Source of the DNA: Candidatus Devosia phytovorans | GTDB lineage: Bacteria; Pseudomonadota; Alphaproteobacteria; Rhizobiales; Devosiaceae | Length of the DNA: 64,000 bases | Direction: 5' to 3' | NCBI GenBank assembly: GCA_029202405.1 | Contig: CP119312.1 | Span: forward strand, 5,001-69,000 | In this document: positions 9,372 to 18,311 of the stretch, in pieces | How positions within the stretch are numbered: the stretch's first letter is position 1 | Layout of the letters: each line of letters begins with the position of its first letter | Made by a program: the position numbers and the translations under genes | The notes under the pieces: generated by a model | What the model was told of the DNA's origin: nothing | Database searches by the model: none | What the model saw: the letters and a program-made list of their open reading frames with translations, nothing else

Positions 9372-10060
9372 AGCGCGCGTTCCTTGTCGCGACGGGCCGC
9401 GATGACGGCGGCCGAGGCTGCAGTGCGGTGCGACGACGAGAAGAATTCGCGATGCGCCAGGATCAGGATGGTGGCGAGGCATGCCGCGATCGGCAGCCAT
9501 TCGTGGATGAACCAGGCGACATTGGCGACCGAGAAATAATAGGCGCGGATGCCGCTGTTGAAGTTCTTGGCGCCCAGCGCATTCATGCGCGTGATGGCGT
9601 TGATCTCCTCTTCCGATGTCGGCGCGCTATGATCGATAGCGCCGAGCATGATGCAGAAGTGATTGAACTGGCGAAGGGAGAGGGTGAAGGCAAAAAAGGC
9701 CAGCACGAACATGGTCAGCATGACCACCAGATGCAGTTGCACATCCAGCGTCGTATAGGTGCGATCGAGCGACAGCGAGTTCAACGCATCCATCAGGGCC
9801 GGTACCTGGCCGAAGACGGCAAACACCGCGAGGATCAGCAGCACCGCCGTCGAGGCGAGGAAGCTGACCGAGCCCATGATATTGCCCGAGAGGATTGCAT
9901 CGAAGGGCGATTCCCGCAGGGAGGCATTGGCGACCCAGCGCCGCCGCTGCATGTTCATTATCACTGATAAGGATGGCCGTAGCTTTTCGATCTGCGGCAC
10001 GATCACATTGTAGGCGACGTAGCAGACCAGCGGAAGAATGGTTGAAATCAGCGCAGTCAC
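9368..10060 (-). CDS. DUF599 family membrane protein
   Basis: A 230-residue inner-membrane protein of unknown function, assigned to DUF599 by the pattern RRRWVANASLRESPFDA, then GNIMGSVSFLASTAVLL, and by NFNSGIRAYYFSVA near the C-terminus. About four hydrophobic segments are visible (residues 3-20, 62-85, 110-130, 185-205). It starts with GTG and has a GGGGA-type ribosome site. It is convergent with the upstream hydrolase (4-base overlap of the ends). The family is common in alphaproteobacteria; no role should be inferred. Confidence 0.8.
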   Translation of the reverse strand: MTALISTILPLVCYVAYNVIVPQIEKLRPSLSVIMNMQRRRWVANASLRESPFDAILSGNIMGSVSFLASTAVLLILAVFAVFGQVPALMDALNSLSLDRTYTTLDVQLHLVVMLTMFVLAFFAFTLSLRQFNHFCIMLGAIDHSAPTSEEEINAITRMNALGAKNFNSGIRAYYFSVANVAWFIHEWLPIAACLATILILAHREFFSSSHRTAASAAVIAARRDKERAL

Positions 10061-10187
10061 ACTCGTCCCCGAATCTACAGCCCATCTTTCACCGTTATAG
10101 CCGCTTGGTGACGCTCGATGCTAACAGTCTGCTAGCCAATTCGATCGGAATGCGACACCGGATCAAGACCCAGGTGACGCTTCCCCG

Positions 10188-11225
10188 TCAGATCGGGCGA
10201 GGGTGGCGGCGGTGGATAGCGTCGATCTCGGCCAGCAGTTCGGCAGGAAGTTCGAGGTCCGCTGCAGCCAGGACATTGGCCAGTTGATCGGTGCTGGTGG
10301 CGCCGATGATGACCGAGGTCATGAAGGGGCGGGTGAGGGCAAAGGCGATCGCCATCTGGGCGATATCCAGGTCGTAACGCTTTGCCAGTGCCAGATATTC
10401 CTTGCCAGCGGCTTCGGAATACTGGTTCAGCCGCCAGAAGCTTTTCTGGTAGTCGGCCCGGCTGCCCTTGGGCATCTGGCCATCGAAATACTTGCCGGTC
10501 ATCAGCCCGCCAGCCAGCGCCGAATAGGCCAGCAGGCCGACATTCTCGTGATGGCTCAGTTCGGCCAGGTCATGGTCGAAATGGCGCTTCAGCAGGCTAT
10601 ATTCATTCTGCACGGAAACGAGGCGTGGCAGACCTTTAGCCTCGGCAATCCGCAGCCACTGGGCCATGCCCCAGGTGGTCTCATTGGAAACGCCGACATG
10701 GCGCAGCTTGCCTTCCTTCACCAAGGCGTCGAGGGTCTGCAGCATGTCCTCGATATTGTCGAGCACATCGGACGTGTCCTGCTTTTCCGGGCTAAAGTCC
10801 CAGTAGCCCTCAAAATTATAGCTGCCGCGCCCGGCCCAGTGGATCTGGTAGAGGTCGATATAATCGGTCTGCAGGCGCTTCAAACTAGCCTCGAAGGCTT
10901 CGCGCAAGGTCTTGCCGCTGGTGCGCGTTCCGTTGCGGATGAAATCCACTGGCCCACCAGCCACCTTTGAGGCCAGGATCCATTGATCGCGCTTGCCGGT
11001 GTTCTTGAACCAGCTGCCGATGATTTCTTCAGTCCGGCCAGAGGTTTGCGGGCTGCGCGGCACGGCATAGATCTCGGCCGTATCCATGAAGTTCACGCCG
11101 GCCTCGAGCGCCATGTCGATCTGCGCATGGCCTTCCGCCTCGGTGTTCTGGCTGCCCCAGGTCATGGTGCCCAGGCACAGTTCGGTGACGAGGGTATCGG
11201 TGCGGCCAAGCGGCTTTTTCTTCAT
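10188..11225 (-). CDS. Aldo/keto reductase (Tas-like)
   Basis: A cytoplasmic NADPH-dependent oxidoreductase of 345 residues with a TIM-barrel fold. The catalytic tetrad of the family is visible: Asp and Tyr in FMDTAEIYAVP, Lys in WILASKVAGG and His in LYQIHWAGR. The long inserted loop and the C-terminal NADP-binding segment (TSVIIGATSTDQLANV) place it close to E. coli Tas. The start at 11225 (MKKKPLGRTDTLV) matches the family N-terminus, so the longer reading from 11273 is rejected. Substrate unknown. Confidence 0.9.
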   Translation of the reverse strand: MKKKPLGRTDTLVTELCLGTMTWGSQNTEAEGHAQIDMALEAGVNFMDTAEIYAVPRSPQTSGRTEEIIGSWFKNTGKRDQWILASKVAGGPVDFIRNGTRTSGKTLREAFEASLKRLQTDYIDLYQIHWAGRGSYNFEGYWDFSPEKQDTSDVLDNIEDMLQTLDALVKEGKLRHVGVSNETTWGMAQWLRIAEAKGLPRLVSVQNEYSLLKRHFDHDLAELSHHENVGLLAYSALAGGLMTGKYFDGQMPKGSRADYQKSFWRLNQYSEAAGKEYLALAKRYDLDIAQMAIAFALTRPFMTSVIIGATSTDQLANVLAAADLELPAELLAEIDAIHRRHPRPI

Positions 11226-11446
11226 ATCGATTTCTCGGAAGCTGGGATCTGGGGCGGCGCCACCGTAGCGCAAGTCATTGAAAATGCCAGTATTCCTGCC
11301 AGAAAAAATGGCGCCGTCAAAAAAGCGTCATGCAAAGCGGTTTTGGGGTTGAGCTATCCGCCTGTACCCCCTATATACCCCTCACGTCGCGACCAACGGT
11401 CGTGATCGATGACAACCCACCCGGCATTGTTATCAAACATCCTTGT

Positions 11447-11523
<77 letters not shown>

Positions 11524-11527
11524 AAAA

Positions 11528-11567
11528 AGCCCAGTGAACTCAAAGAGTTCGCTGGGCTTTTCCTTTT
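11528..11567 (+). terminator. Terminator of tRNA-fMet
   Basis: A 14-bp hairpin (AGCCCAGTGAACTC / GAGTTCGCTGGGCT, loop AAA, one G-T pair) starts five bases after CCA and is followed by a T-rich tail. Confidence 0.85.
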
Positions 11568-11582
11568 GGGGTGAACCTTGCC

Positions 11583-11705
11583 TTAGTCGTTGATCGTCAC
11601 CGGGTCGTCACCACGGGCGGACGTGCGGCGCAGTCGATTGTCCCCACCATAGTGAACGCCTAATCTAGGTCCGTTGGCAGAATGTCGAATGCTAGTAGCG
11701 CCTTG
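11583..11705 (-). pseudogene. Possible C-terminal gene fragment at the island edge
   Basis: A minus-strand open stretch of 40 codons with no start ends in a protein-like tail (LGVHYGGDNRLRRTSARGDD...TIND) and runs upstream into a TAA. It may be the remaining 3' end of a gene cut off at the boundary between tRNA-fMet and the accessory island. The family is not recognised and chance cannot be ruled out. Confidence 0.2.
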
Positions 11706-11840
11706 TTAGAGGCGAGAGTGAGCCTCGTCTGGTTCGCGCCCCATTCCGGCCGTCCCCGATCGTTTTCCGGAAGCTAAAAGCGGACACTCGCCCTGCATGG
11801 GCGGGTCGGCAATTTCGCCAGCAGACGACGGGGCCCGAAC

Positions 11841-12359
11841 TTGGTTGCTTATGGTCACAAGAACTTCGAGTTGAACGCATCAATTGCCATCCGGGATGTG
11901 TACCGCCTGTTTTTGGTTTTCAGTGGAGACCAGCAGCTTTTTGAACTGGCGCCTACGCCGGATGATCCACTCCGACTAATGCGCGACAGTCATTTCGCCG
12001 ATGAGATTATTCATTTGTTGGTTGGCACCGCGGTCGCCAATCGCGTTCACGCAGAACATATGAACCCGCTGCGAAACGATCCCTCGGAGCCGATGCACCA
12101 GCCTATTACCCTGCGGTGCGGTTCGCTCCAGCCAGACGTCCTCAATAGCGGCCAAGAGATCCCGCTGACTTTTGAGCAAGCCTGCAACAAGATAATCCAT
12201 GCGATGCATATTGTGCCGGATTGTGGAAACCCGGCTGAAAATCCGCTGACCAGCGAGGTTAAACTGCGAGGCCACCTGGGAAAGTCAGCGTGGTCCGCGC
12301 ACCTCAACATCCCCCAGTATGTGCGAGCATCGATCCTGAACTTTCGCGACCGCATGTGA
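11841..12359 (+). CDS. Hypothetical protein, 172 residues
   Basis: An open frame of 172 codons with balanced, protein-like composition and no membrane segments. A segment near the C-terminal half, LTFEQACNKIIHAMHIV, looks like a conserved helix. No family is recognised. The frame opens with TTG at 11841 and has no clear ribosome site, so the true start is uncertain or the N-terminus has been lost. It is the first gene of the accessory island, between tRNA-fMet and the ATPase-nitrilase operon, and on the same strand as that operon. Confidence 0.55.
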   Translation: MVAYGHKNFELNASIAIRDVYRLFLVFSGDQQLFELAPTPDDPLRLMRDSHFADEIIHLLVGTAVANRVHAEHMNPLRNDPSEPMHQPITLRCGSLQPDVLNSGQEIPLTFEQACNKIIHAMHIVPDCGNPAENPLTSEVKLRGHLGKSAWSAHLNIPQYVRASILNFRDRM

Positions 12360-12739
12360 TTGTGTATGCCACTATTGACCGCCAAGCGCCCCATTCCAGC
12401 CATTGAGCGAGTTTTTGCGCGTTTCCAAAAGCGGATATTAGGCGCCCATCCAACTCACTCGGCGGGACCTATGTGGACTGCATGCAATGCGGATCCACTC
12501 ACCCTGTATGAAGTGCTGCGAGTTGATCTCGGACTAAGGTCGGAAATAGGTTTAGGATCAATGCCTGGTTCACTGCTCATTACCGTTACCTGGCATATTC
12601 CCAGCCATGATCCTTGCCAAACTGTTAGGGAACTCCAAATTAAGGAAACCCGTTCAATCATCAATCGATCATTGATCGGACCTTGTTCCGGGTCTAATCC
12701 GGCGTTACACCATGGCTATGTAGCCTAGGAGTTGAAACC
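12360..12739. other. Intergenic region upstream of the ATPase-nitrilase operon
   Basis: 380 bases without a convincing gene; a 122-codon plus-strand frame here has no ribosome site and unlikely composition. At 12629-12654 there is GGAAC-N17-CGTT, one base longer in spacing than the stress-promoter-like signals elsewhere in the window, ending 85 bases before the operon start. It could be the operon promoter, but the spacing makes this uncertain. Confidence 0.35.
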
Positions 12740-13417
12740 ATGCCGAAAGCCAAATGGCGATTTCTGGATATGGTAAAGCAGGACTTGCTCGCAGGAAAGC
12801 GGACAGGACCCGCAGCCATGATCTTGGCAGATCGAATAGAGGCTGCTGCCGCCGTATCGGATGTCGCTTCGCTCCATGAAGTCAATGCTGAACTTACCGC
12901 TTTGATTGACAAGTTGCTTCCGCACGTCCCCGCGCAGGTGTTAGCCGTTTTGCGAGATGGCGATATGGTGATGGAAGCGCCCTTGTTGTGGGCCTATGAG
13001 CTTGGCCAGCTGGGTTTTGCTCAGTCTATAGCTGCGCGAGCGGCTGACCGTCGCGCGCCGATGCAGGTTCAGCATGCCTTCGAGAACCCGCGCTACGTGC
13101 CGTATATCGACGCTCTATATCGCTCAGACAAGACAGGTATCGAACTGTCCGACGCCGTCAGCCAGACCACTGAAAACGTTAGCCGCGTGCTAATCGATCT
13201 TCGTGGTCTCGGACTTAGTGACTTCAGGCAGGAGGGGACGCGGCGCATCAATTTTCTGACCTCCATGGCACGGGCAGCTTACCGTGACGTCGGGGAGCAG
13301 CGTCGCAAAATTCGTCTGGAGGGTATGACCCCAGCGGGCAGAGAGAGGCTGGAAGAAAAGAGAGAGGAGCTGCCAGAACACATGCAGCACGCTCCAACTT
13401 TCGCTTCTATCCAATGA
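12740..13417 (+). CDS. Winged-helix-like protein, first gene of ATPase-nitrilase operon
   Basis: A 225-residue soluble protein with AGGAG eight bases before the start. Residues about 108-170 resemble a winged-helix domain: YVPYIDALYRSDKTGIELSD, then a recognition-helix-like segment TENVSRVLIDLRGLGL, then a wing-like FRQEGTRRINFLT. The N-terminal half is helical and has no family I recognise. It may be a regulator or a nucleic-acid-binding sensor for the operon. Its stop overlaps the start of the ATPase gene (ATGA), so the two are translationally coupled. Family assignment is inference from the pattern only. Confidence 0.7.
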   Translation: MPKAKWRFLDMVKQDLLAGKRTGPAAMILADRIEAAAAVSDVASLHEVNAELTALIDKLLPHVPAQVLAVLRDGDMVMEAPLLWAYELGQLGFAQSIAARAADRRAPMQVQHAFENPRYVPYIDALYRSDKTGIELSDAVSQTTENVSRVLIDLRGLGLSDFRQEGTRRINFLTSMARAAYRDVGEQRRKIRLEGMTPAGRERLEEKREELPEHMQHAPTFASIQ

Positions 13418-15675
13418 ACGAGGCCGGCGAAAAACTTGGCAAGATAACGACCTTTTATTCTTATAAGGGGGGCGTGGGTCGAACCATGGCCCTCGCGAAT
13501 GTTGCCTTCCTGTGCGCGCTTAATGACCTCAAAGTCTTGACGATCGATTGGGATTTGGAGGCCCCGGGCCTGCTTTACTATTTCCGAGGATTGCTCGACC
13601 CTACTGAAATCCGCGAGATGAAGGACCAAGCCGGCATTCTGGATATGGCTTGGAATTGGGTGTCACGAACTGACAAAGCCTTGAGCCAAGACGACGTCGA
13701 TCAGCTAGTCAGGGAGACCGGGGCTGGCGGGTATTTTGGCGAGTTCGCGCACCGGGTGTTTGATTTCGGCGACGGTCATCTAGATTTGATTATGCCTGGC
13801 GGGCACACCTTCACCGCGCGCGATCTGGACAGCGCGCAAATCGGATATGAGGCAGCGCTTGCCGAATTCTCATGGCACGAATTCATCAACGAACGCGCCG
13901 GCGGCATTCTGCTCGATAACCTGAGAGACTGGGCGAAACTGCACTACGACCTGGTGTTGATAGACAGCCGAACTGGTCTCGCGGACGACGCTGGCATCTG
14001 CACAGTGCAGATGCCAGATGAGGTGGTGATGTGCTTCGTGCTCAATCGCCAAAATATCGATGGTATTGCTCGAGTGGCTTCGGCGATCCGCCGTCAGCGA
14101 AGCTCATCGGTTTCCATCCACACAATTCCCATGCGTGTAGCCGGAGCGAGTACGGCCGAAGAAGCAGACGCGTTCTCTCGCGCCACACGCGAATTGGTAC
14201 GAACTGGCGGGTTGGATCCCGCGACCGTGGAGTCGCATTTGAGCGATTTGCCGATCAAGGCATCGGTCGCAGTGCCATATTACGAAACGCTTGCTCCCAT
14301 CGCGGCGACGACGCCAAACCGAGACGTGGCGACGTTGAATTATCTCGACCTCGCCGTACACCTCACAGGCAAGGCGCTTATCGTACCAGACTTAGACGAT
14401 GAATGGCTGGATATCGTTCGACAAAGACTGGCCCCCCAACACACAACGATCGAATATCTCGCCGACTTACAGACCGCCGAGCCGGAACGGGCCGCAGCAG
14501 ACCTTGCTCGGTTTCTCGACAGTGCGCGTAATGAGCAGCTCGATAATGGGTCGCTGGATCCACGTTATGTTCGAGCTATGGCGGAACTCACTCTTCAACT
14601 CGTTGAGCGTATCGACCCCTTCACTGCCTTCGAACTGATGCACACTTCCGTTGAGCTATTGCGCGAGAGCTCGGCAGCCGCGAGGGACGAATGGTACTCC
14701 TTGTTTGTCGCAACCCTCGAAAGATATGCTCAACTCCTTGGGCAGATCACCGTAGACGAGGACGAAGAGCTGGCGGTTCTCGAAGAGCTCGACACCATTC
14801 TTGCGGTCGATGGAAATGGACCGATCGACGCACTCAAGCGCATTAGCTTTAAAGTAGGGGCGACGAAGCTTTTGCTCAAGAATGGCGAGCTTGATCGAGC
14901 CCGTCTCGCGACTGAGGAACTTCAAGAAATGTTGAGCGGCTTCCCCGTCGAGTTCGGTACTCAACGCGCGGACCAGTATTCGGCCCTCGAGCTGGACCAC
15001 TTAGTCCTTAAAGGCGACTTAGAGCGAATTGCGGAAAACAACGCCGGCGCTGTTGCAGCATATGAGCAGGGTTTCAACAAGGCTCGCGAGCTCAGCTCGA
15101 AACGAGGCGAAGTCACCCGAGCTCTCTTTGATTTTGCAATGCGGTTGGCGCAAACCGCCGGACCTGAAGAGGCCCCACAATACGCAATGAGTGCGTTAAG
15201 CTATGCGCCGACCTCCAGCTCTCTTACGGCTAGTATTTCAACGCTAGCGGAAGTTGTGCTCAGAAGCGACAGGGCACAGGACTTGGTTCCTGAGTTTGTG
15301 CGCCGCGCGTTTATGAACAGGCGAATGACCCACTTCATCGGCGCTCATTACGGTCGCGGCGCGGGGATTGCTCGCCAGTTTGCCGATCAGCTATTTCGCA
15401 TGGCGGAATGGGTGGGTCGATCTGACCAGGAGCCCGAAATCTTGTCATCGCTCACGGCCATGCTTCTGTCAGTCGGCCAAGCACTAACCGGGAGACCCGA
15501 CAGCATGCGACTGGTTCAGAGACGGCTGGATCGTGGAATATCCGATACGATTGGTGCGTGGATTGATCGGTTCGGCCCGCTGCTGCATCCGGAGCAATTG
15601 GCCGACTTAGTTGATATCAAAGCACTGCTCGAGCAGCAATCATCTCGGCCACCACGGGGGACCAACAGCCGGTGA
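13414..15675 (+). CDS. ParA/MinD-like ATPase of the KGGVGRT type with C-terminal helical repeats
   Basis: A 753-residue protein. The N-terminal about 330 residues are a SIMIBI-class P-loop ATPase: FYSYKGGVGRTMALANVA at residues 14-31 (deviant Walker A with Arg23 where most ParA proteins have Lys), IDWDLEAPGLL at 44-54 (switch I) and LVLIDSRTGLADDAG at 180-194 (Walker B region). The remaining about 400 residues are helical and repeat-like (for example AVAAYEQGFNKARELSSKRGE), resembling TPR scaffolds. KGGVGR ATPases of this kind occur in bacterial conflict systems with TPR or TIR partners. It overlaps both neighbours by 4 bases. Confidence 0.88.
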   Translation: MNEAGEKLGKITTFYSYKGGVGRTMALANVAFLCALNDLKVLTIDWDLEAPGLLYYFRGLLDPTEIREMKDQAGILDMAWNWVSRTDKALSQDDVDQLVRETGAGGYFGEFAHRVFDFGDGHLDLIMPGGHTFTARDLDSAQIGYEAALAEFSWHEFINERAGGILLDNLRDWAKLHYDLVLIDSRTGLADDAGICTVQMPDEVVMCFVLNRQNIDGIARVASAIRRQRSSSVSIHTIPMRVAGASTAEEADAFSRATRELVRTGGLDPATVESHLSDLPIKASVAVPYYETLAPIAATTPNRDVATLNYLDLAVHLTGKALIVPDLDDEWLDIVRQRLAPQHTTIEYLADLQTAEPERAAADLARFLDSARNEQLDNGSLDPRYVRAMAELTLQLVERIDPFTAFELMHTSVELLRESSAAARDEWYSLFVATLERYAQLLGQITVDEDEELAVLEELDTILAVDGNGPIDALKRISFKVGATKLLLKNGELDRARLATEELQEMLSGFPVEFGTQRADQYSALELDHLVLKGDLERIAENNAGAVAAYEQGFNKARELSSKRGEVTRALFDFAMRLAQTAGPEEAPQYAMSALSYAPTSSSLTASISTLAEVVLRSDRAQDLVPEFVRRAFMNRRMTHFIGAHYGRGAGIARQFADQLFRMAEWVGRSDQEPEILSSLTAMLLSVGQALTGRPDSMRLVQRRLDRGISDTIGAWIDRFGPLLHPEQLADLVDIKALLEQQSSRPPRGTNSR

Positions 15676-17162
15676 GTGTCGCTGCGTACTTCGCCCGGCT
15701 TTGGGTGCGTGCCACGGAGGCTGGCCCCGCCCGACGGGCATTGGCAGAGGACTTCTGGCCGCGCTATCGGGGGCGGCTTGTTCGTGCCACCGGTTATGAC
15801 GATGAAGACCAAGTCATCCAGGTTTTAAGCGATTTCCACGCCACCCAAGCAGCCGAAGGATGGGAGCTTTCCGCGACCCTCGCGGTAATGAAGGCGATCG
15901 ACGAACAGTTTTCGGCAATCCATCCCCGAATTCATCTGATGCCGACGAGCGCCGCACGCCCCGCATTGCCGGATTGGCTTTTAGGGGCAGAGGCCGATCG
16001 GGTGTATAGTGGCGCCTATTGGAGGGATGCGGACCGCCGGGTTATCGCTAAGGGGCCACTGAGCCGAGGAATGGCTCTTCCCGAAGCTACCGATACACTT
16101 TCCGACCGTTTTTCGGCGCTTACCGTTGTATCGGGGGCGTTCGAGCACGACACACGCGCTGTGCCGATTAGCATGCGTGTCCTTACGCCGCACGCTACAA
16201 CCGGGATCCGTCTCACCGGTACCCCGGGTGCGGAGCGAGTGGCCTTCGCGCCTATCGCTGAAGCGGGCGTAGATCTTGAGCCCAGTGTCCACACATTGGC
16301 GGCCGGTCGTTTTCTCGATGTGAGGCCTGCAAGCACACTTAGGGGCGGGCAACGCCTCCTTGACGCTGCCAGAGCTGTAGGTCCCGTAGACATTCTCGTC
16401 GCGCCGGAGCTGGTAATGTCTGACGCTGACTTCATAGAATTCCAAAACGGCCTGACCAGCAGTGCAGGATCTAACCCCCTTCTGACACTGGCCGGATCAG
16501 GCCTGACGGCTGCCAACAGCGCAGAGGGCTTGAGCTGGAACGAGGCGCGGATGGTCAATCCGGCCGGCGCCGTTCTTTGGCGCCAAAAAAAGCTCAGCCC
16601 CTATGCCATGAAGGCGAACACGGCCTTCGATTTGGGACTTGTCACTGACTCGGTTGGTGGTCCTCTGGTGGAGTATGTTGCTAACGGCGAGGACTTGACC
16701 ATTGTTGATACCGATGGCCTTGGGCGCTGTTTGATCCTGATCTGCCAGGATTTCCAGTCCGACCCGATCGTCGCCAACGTAATCAAAGCCTATCAGCCTG
16801 ACTGGGTGTTTGTGCCGATCATGGATACGGGAGTGGGGCCGACCCGGTGGCCGCAAATTCGGACCAATAGCTTGAGTTCGACCTCTCAGGCTCGCTATCT
16901 GGTCGTGAGCAGCTTGGCCATGTGTCACTGGAATGCCACCTGCGTCAGTCCACCACCCGTAGGATTGGCAGTAGGGCCTGCTGTGCCGTCCCCGGACGGA
17001 AATGGCGATCTGCTCGACGCAAAAAGGGTGGCCAAGTCCGCCACTTTACCCACTACTGGCGGCGGCCCCCGTGTCGTAACAATTAGGTGGCGAGATCACG
17101 ACTGGGATCAGGTCTCTATCGCTGTAGTTTCGGGAGCAGGGGCGCCGCCCGCCGGACGTTAG
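15672..17162 (+). CDS. Nitrilase-superfamily (carbon-nitrogen hydrolase fold) protein with N-terminal extension
   Basis: A 496-residue protein starting at GTG in a GTGA overlap with the ATPase gene. The catalytic Glu-Lys-Cys set of the nitrilase superfamily is present in order: Glu246 in ILVAPELVMS, Lys306/307 in VLWRQKKLSP, and Cys358 in RCLILICQDFQSD. The region after it (DWVFVPIMDTG... RTNSLSSTSQARYLVVSS) matches the fold. An extra about 190 residues at the N-terminus have no recognised family. Such enzymes cleave amides or nitriles, and the substrate is unknown. Its fixed coupling to a KGGVGRT ATPase suggests a defence effector or small-molecule signal enzyme; this is inference. Confidence 0.8.
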   Translation: MSVAAYFARLWVRATEAGPARRALAEDFWPRYRGRLVRATGYDDEDQVIQVLSDFHATQAAEGWELSATLAVMKAIDEQFSAIHPRIHLMPTSAARPALPDWLLGAEADRVYSGAYWRDADRRVIAKGPLSRGMALPEATDTLSDRFSALTVVSGAFEHDTRAVPISMRVLTPHATTGIRLTGTPGAERVAFAPIAEAGVDLEPSVHTLAAGRFLDVRPASTLRGGQRLLDAARAVGPVDILVAPELVMSDADFIEFQNGLTSSAGSNPLLTLAGSGLTAANSAEGLSWNEARMVNPAGAVLWRQKKLSPYAMKANTAFDLGLVTDSVGGPLVEYVANGEDLTIVDTDGLGRCLILICQDFQSDPIVANVIKAYQPDWVFVPIMDTGVGPTRWPQIRTNSLSSTSQARYLVVSSLAMCHWNATCVSPPPVGLAVGPAVPSPDGNGDLLDAKRVAKSATLPTTGGGPRVVTIRWRDHDWDQVSIAVVSGAGAPPAGR

Positions 17163-17493
17163 TTCGAAGGGCTGGCGCGGCAGGTGTGTCCGGTTTAACA
17201 AGAAACCTATGCAATGCGGACGGACTGCTCTCGGCCCCATTGCTGACGTCCGCCACGCTCGAGCTTTCGGCAGATTTGGGGCCGGTAGCGGTCCGACCGC
17301 TTTTTGCTGAGCTTGGCGGGAACCAGCCGTCAAGGGTAGCCACGAAGTGGGTACGCCGAAACGCATTAGCTCATTTCAGTACCGCGCCTCAACGGCATGG
17401 CCGCAGGCTCACGGGCTGCTTATAGGTGCGATGTGATGTGCGCACCCACGCAATGAGGGCAAAATCGTTGGACATCATTCAGGTAGGGTCAGT
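17163..17493. other. Intergenic region, nothing certain
   Basis: 331 bases after the nitrilase-like gene. Short frames on both strands exist, but none has a ribosome site or recognisable product. Phrases such as CCGACCGCTTTTTGCTG and GAGGGCAAAATCG do not form a clear hairpin terminator. Confidence 0.4.
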
Positions 17494-17667
17494 TCATCGA
17501 TATTCGCCGGCCTCGAATGCCTGGATCCACCGGACATAGCTGACCGGTCGCGAGCCGATACTCGTTTGTCGTTTTGACCGCTTCGTCCGTTTCGAGGTGG
17601 CGTCCTTATTAGGCGGACGCTCTTGTCTCGTCAGCACCGGACGCCCATGTCTTGTACTATAGGTCAC
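17494..17667 (-). CDS. Possible small basic protein (57 residues) or gene remnant
   Basis: A minus-strand frame from GTG 17667 to TGA 17494. The middle is very basic (SKRTKRSKRQ) and the C-terminus, RPVSYVRWIQAFEAGEYR, reads like a genuine protein end. No ribosome site is clear and the family is unknown. It lies between two plus-strand defence-like modules, so it may be the tail of a decayed gene. Confidence 0.3.
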   Translation of the reverse strand: MTYSTRHGRPVLTRQERPPNKDATSKRTKRSKRQTSIGSRPVSYVRWIQAFEAGEYR

Positions 17668-17745
17668 GAGTGACTACAGGAGGCGTCTTGCGATTTCGCC
17701 GGCGCGGTAGCATTTGTCGGACAGCAACCGCCGGAGATCACTATT

Positions 17746-18288
17746 ATGTCGCTGCAAAATCAACAAGAACAGTCCGCACCCGAGGACATCGCAAAGCGCA
17801 AAGTGAGTCCCAAGTCCTCTGCCGAAAAGTGGGGGCAGAAGGTTATGGATCTCGGGTTCTGCCTCGTTCCTTCGCTGCTTTTGAGGGCACAACGCCGACT
17901 GAACCTCAGCCCCACCCAACTCGCGGTGCTGCTTCAGCTGTGCGACTTTTGGTGGGACAAGGATCGAAAGCCCTTCCCTAGTAAGGAAACGCTGGCCCAA
18001 CGTCTGAGTTTGAGCGAGCGGCAGGTGCAGCGCTACATCGCGGACCTCGAGCAGGAAGGCTTGGTGCATCGGGTCGACCGACGCGCCAGCAATGGCGGCA
18101 AGCTGAGCAATATCTACGACTTGAGCGGATTGGTCAGAAGGCTGCAGGAGCTGGAGCCGGAGTTCCGTCAGGTGGAGGAAATGAATAAGGCGACGCGAAA
18201 GGCAGTGGGAACCCGCGGGTATCGCGCCCCTAAGGTCCAGCGGCAGGAAGCGCCGCCTGATCAGTTGAAGACCCTGCTGCGTCCGTAG
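17746..18288 (+). CDS. Helix-turn-helix domain protein
   Basis: A 180-residue protein with an HTH_36-like winged helix at about residues 45-115: LSPTQLAVLLQLCDFWWD, FPSKETLAQRLSLSERQVQRYIADLEQEGLVHRV, and the wing before NIYDLSGLVRRLQ. Such domains are common in plasmid and phage replication initiators and in regulators of accessory genes. The C-terminal tail is basic. GGAG lies upstream of the ATG. It ends 23 bases before the 1332-residue nuclease-PIN gene on the same strand, so it probably belongs to the same unit and may regulate it. Confidence 0.8.
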   Translation: MSLQNQQEQSAPEDIAKRKVSPKSSAEKWGQKVMDLGFCLVPSLLLRAQRRLNLSPTQLAVLLQLCDFWWDKDRKPFPSKETLAQRLSLSERQVQRYIADLEQEGLVHRVDRRASNGGKLSNIYDLSGLVRRLQELEPEFRQVEEMNKATRKAVGTRGYRAPKVQRQEAPPDQLKTLLRP

Positions 18289-18311
18289 TCCTCAAACCGT
18301 GACCGACCGAC

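Noticed and set aside
12360..12728. 122-codon plus-strand frame before the ATPase-nitrilase operon
   Set aside because: No ribosome site, odd composition and no domain; treated as intergenic.
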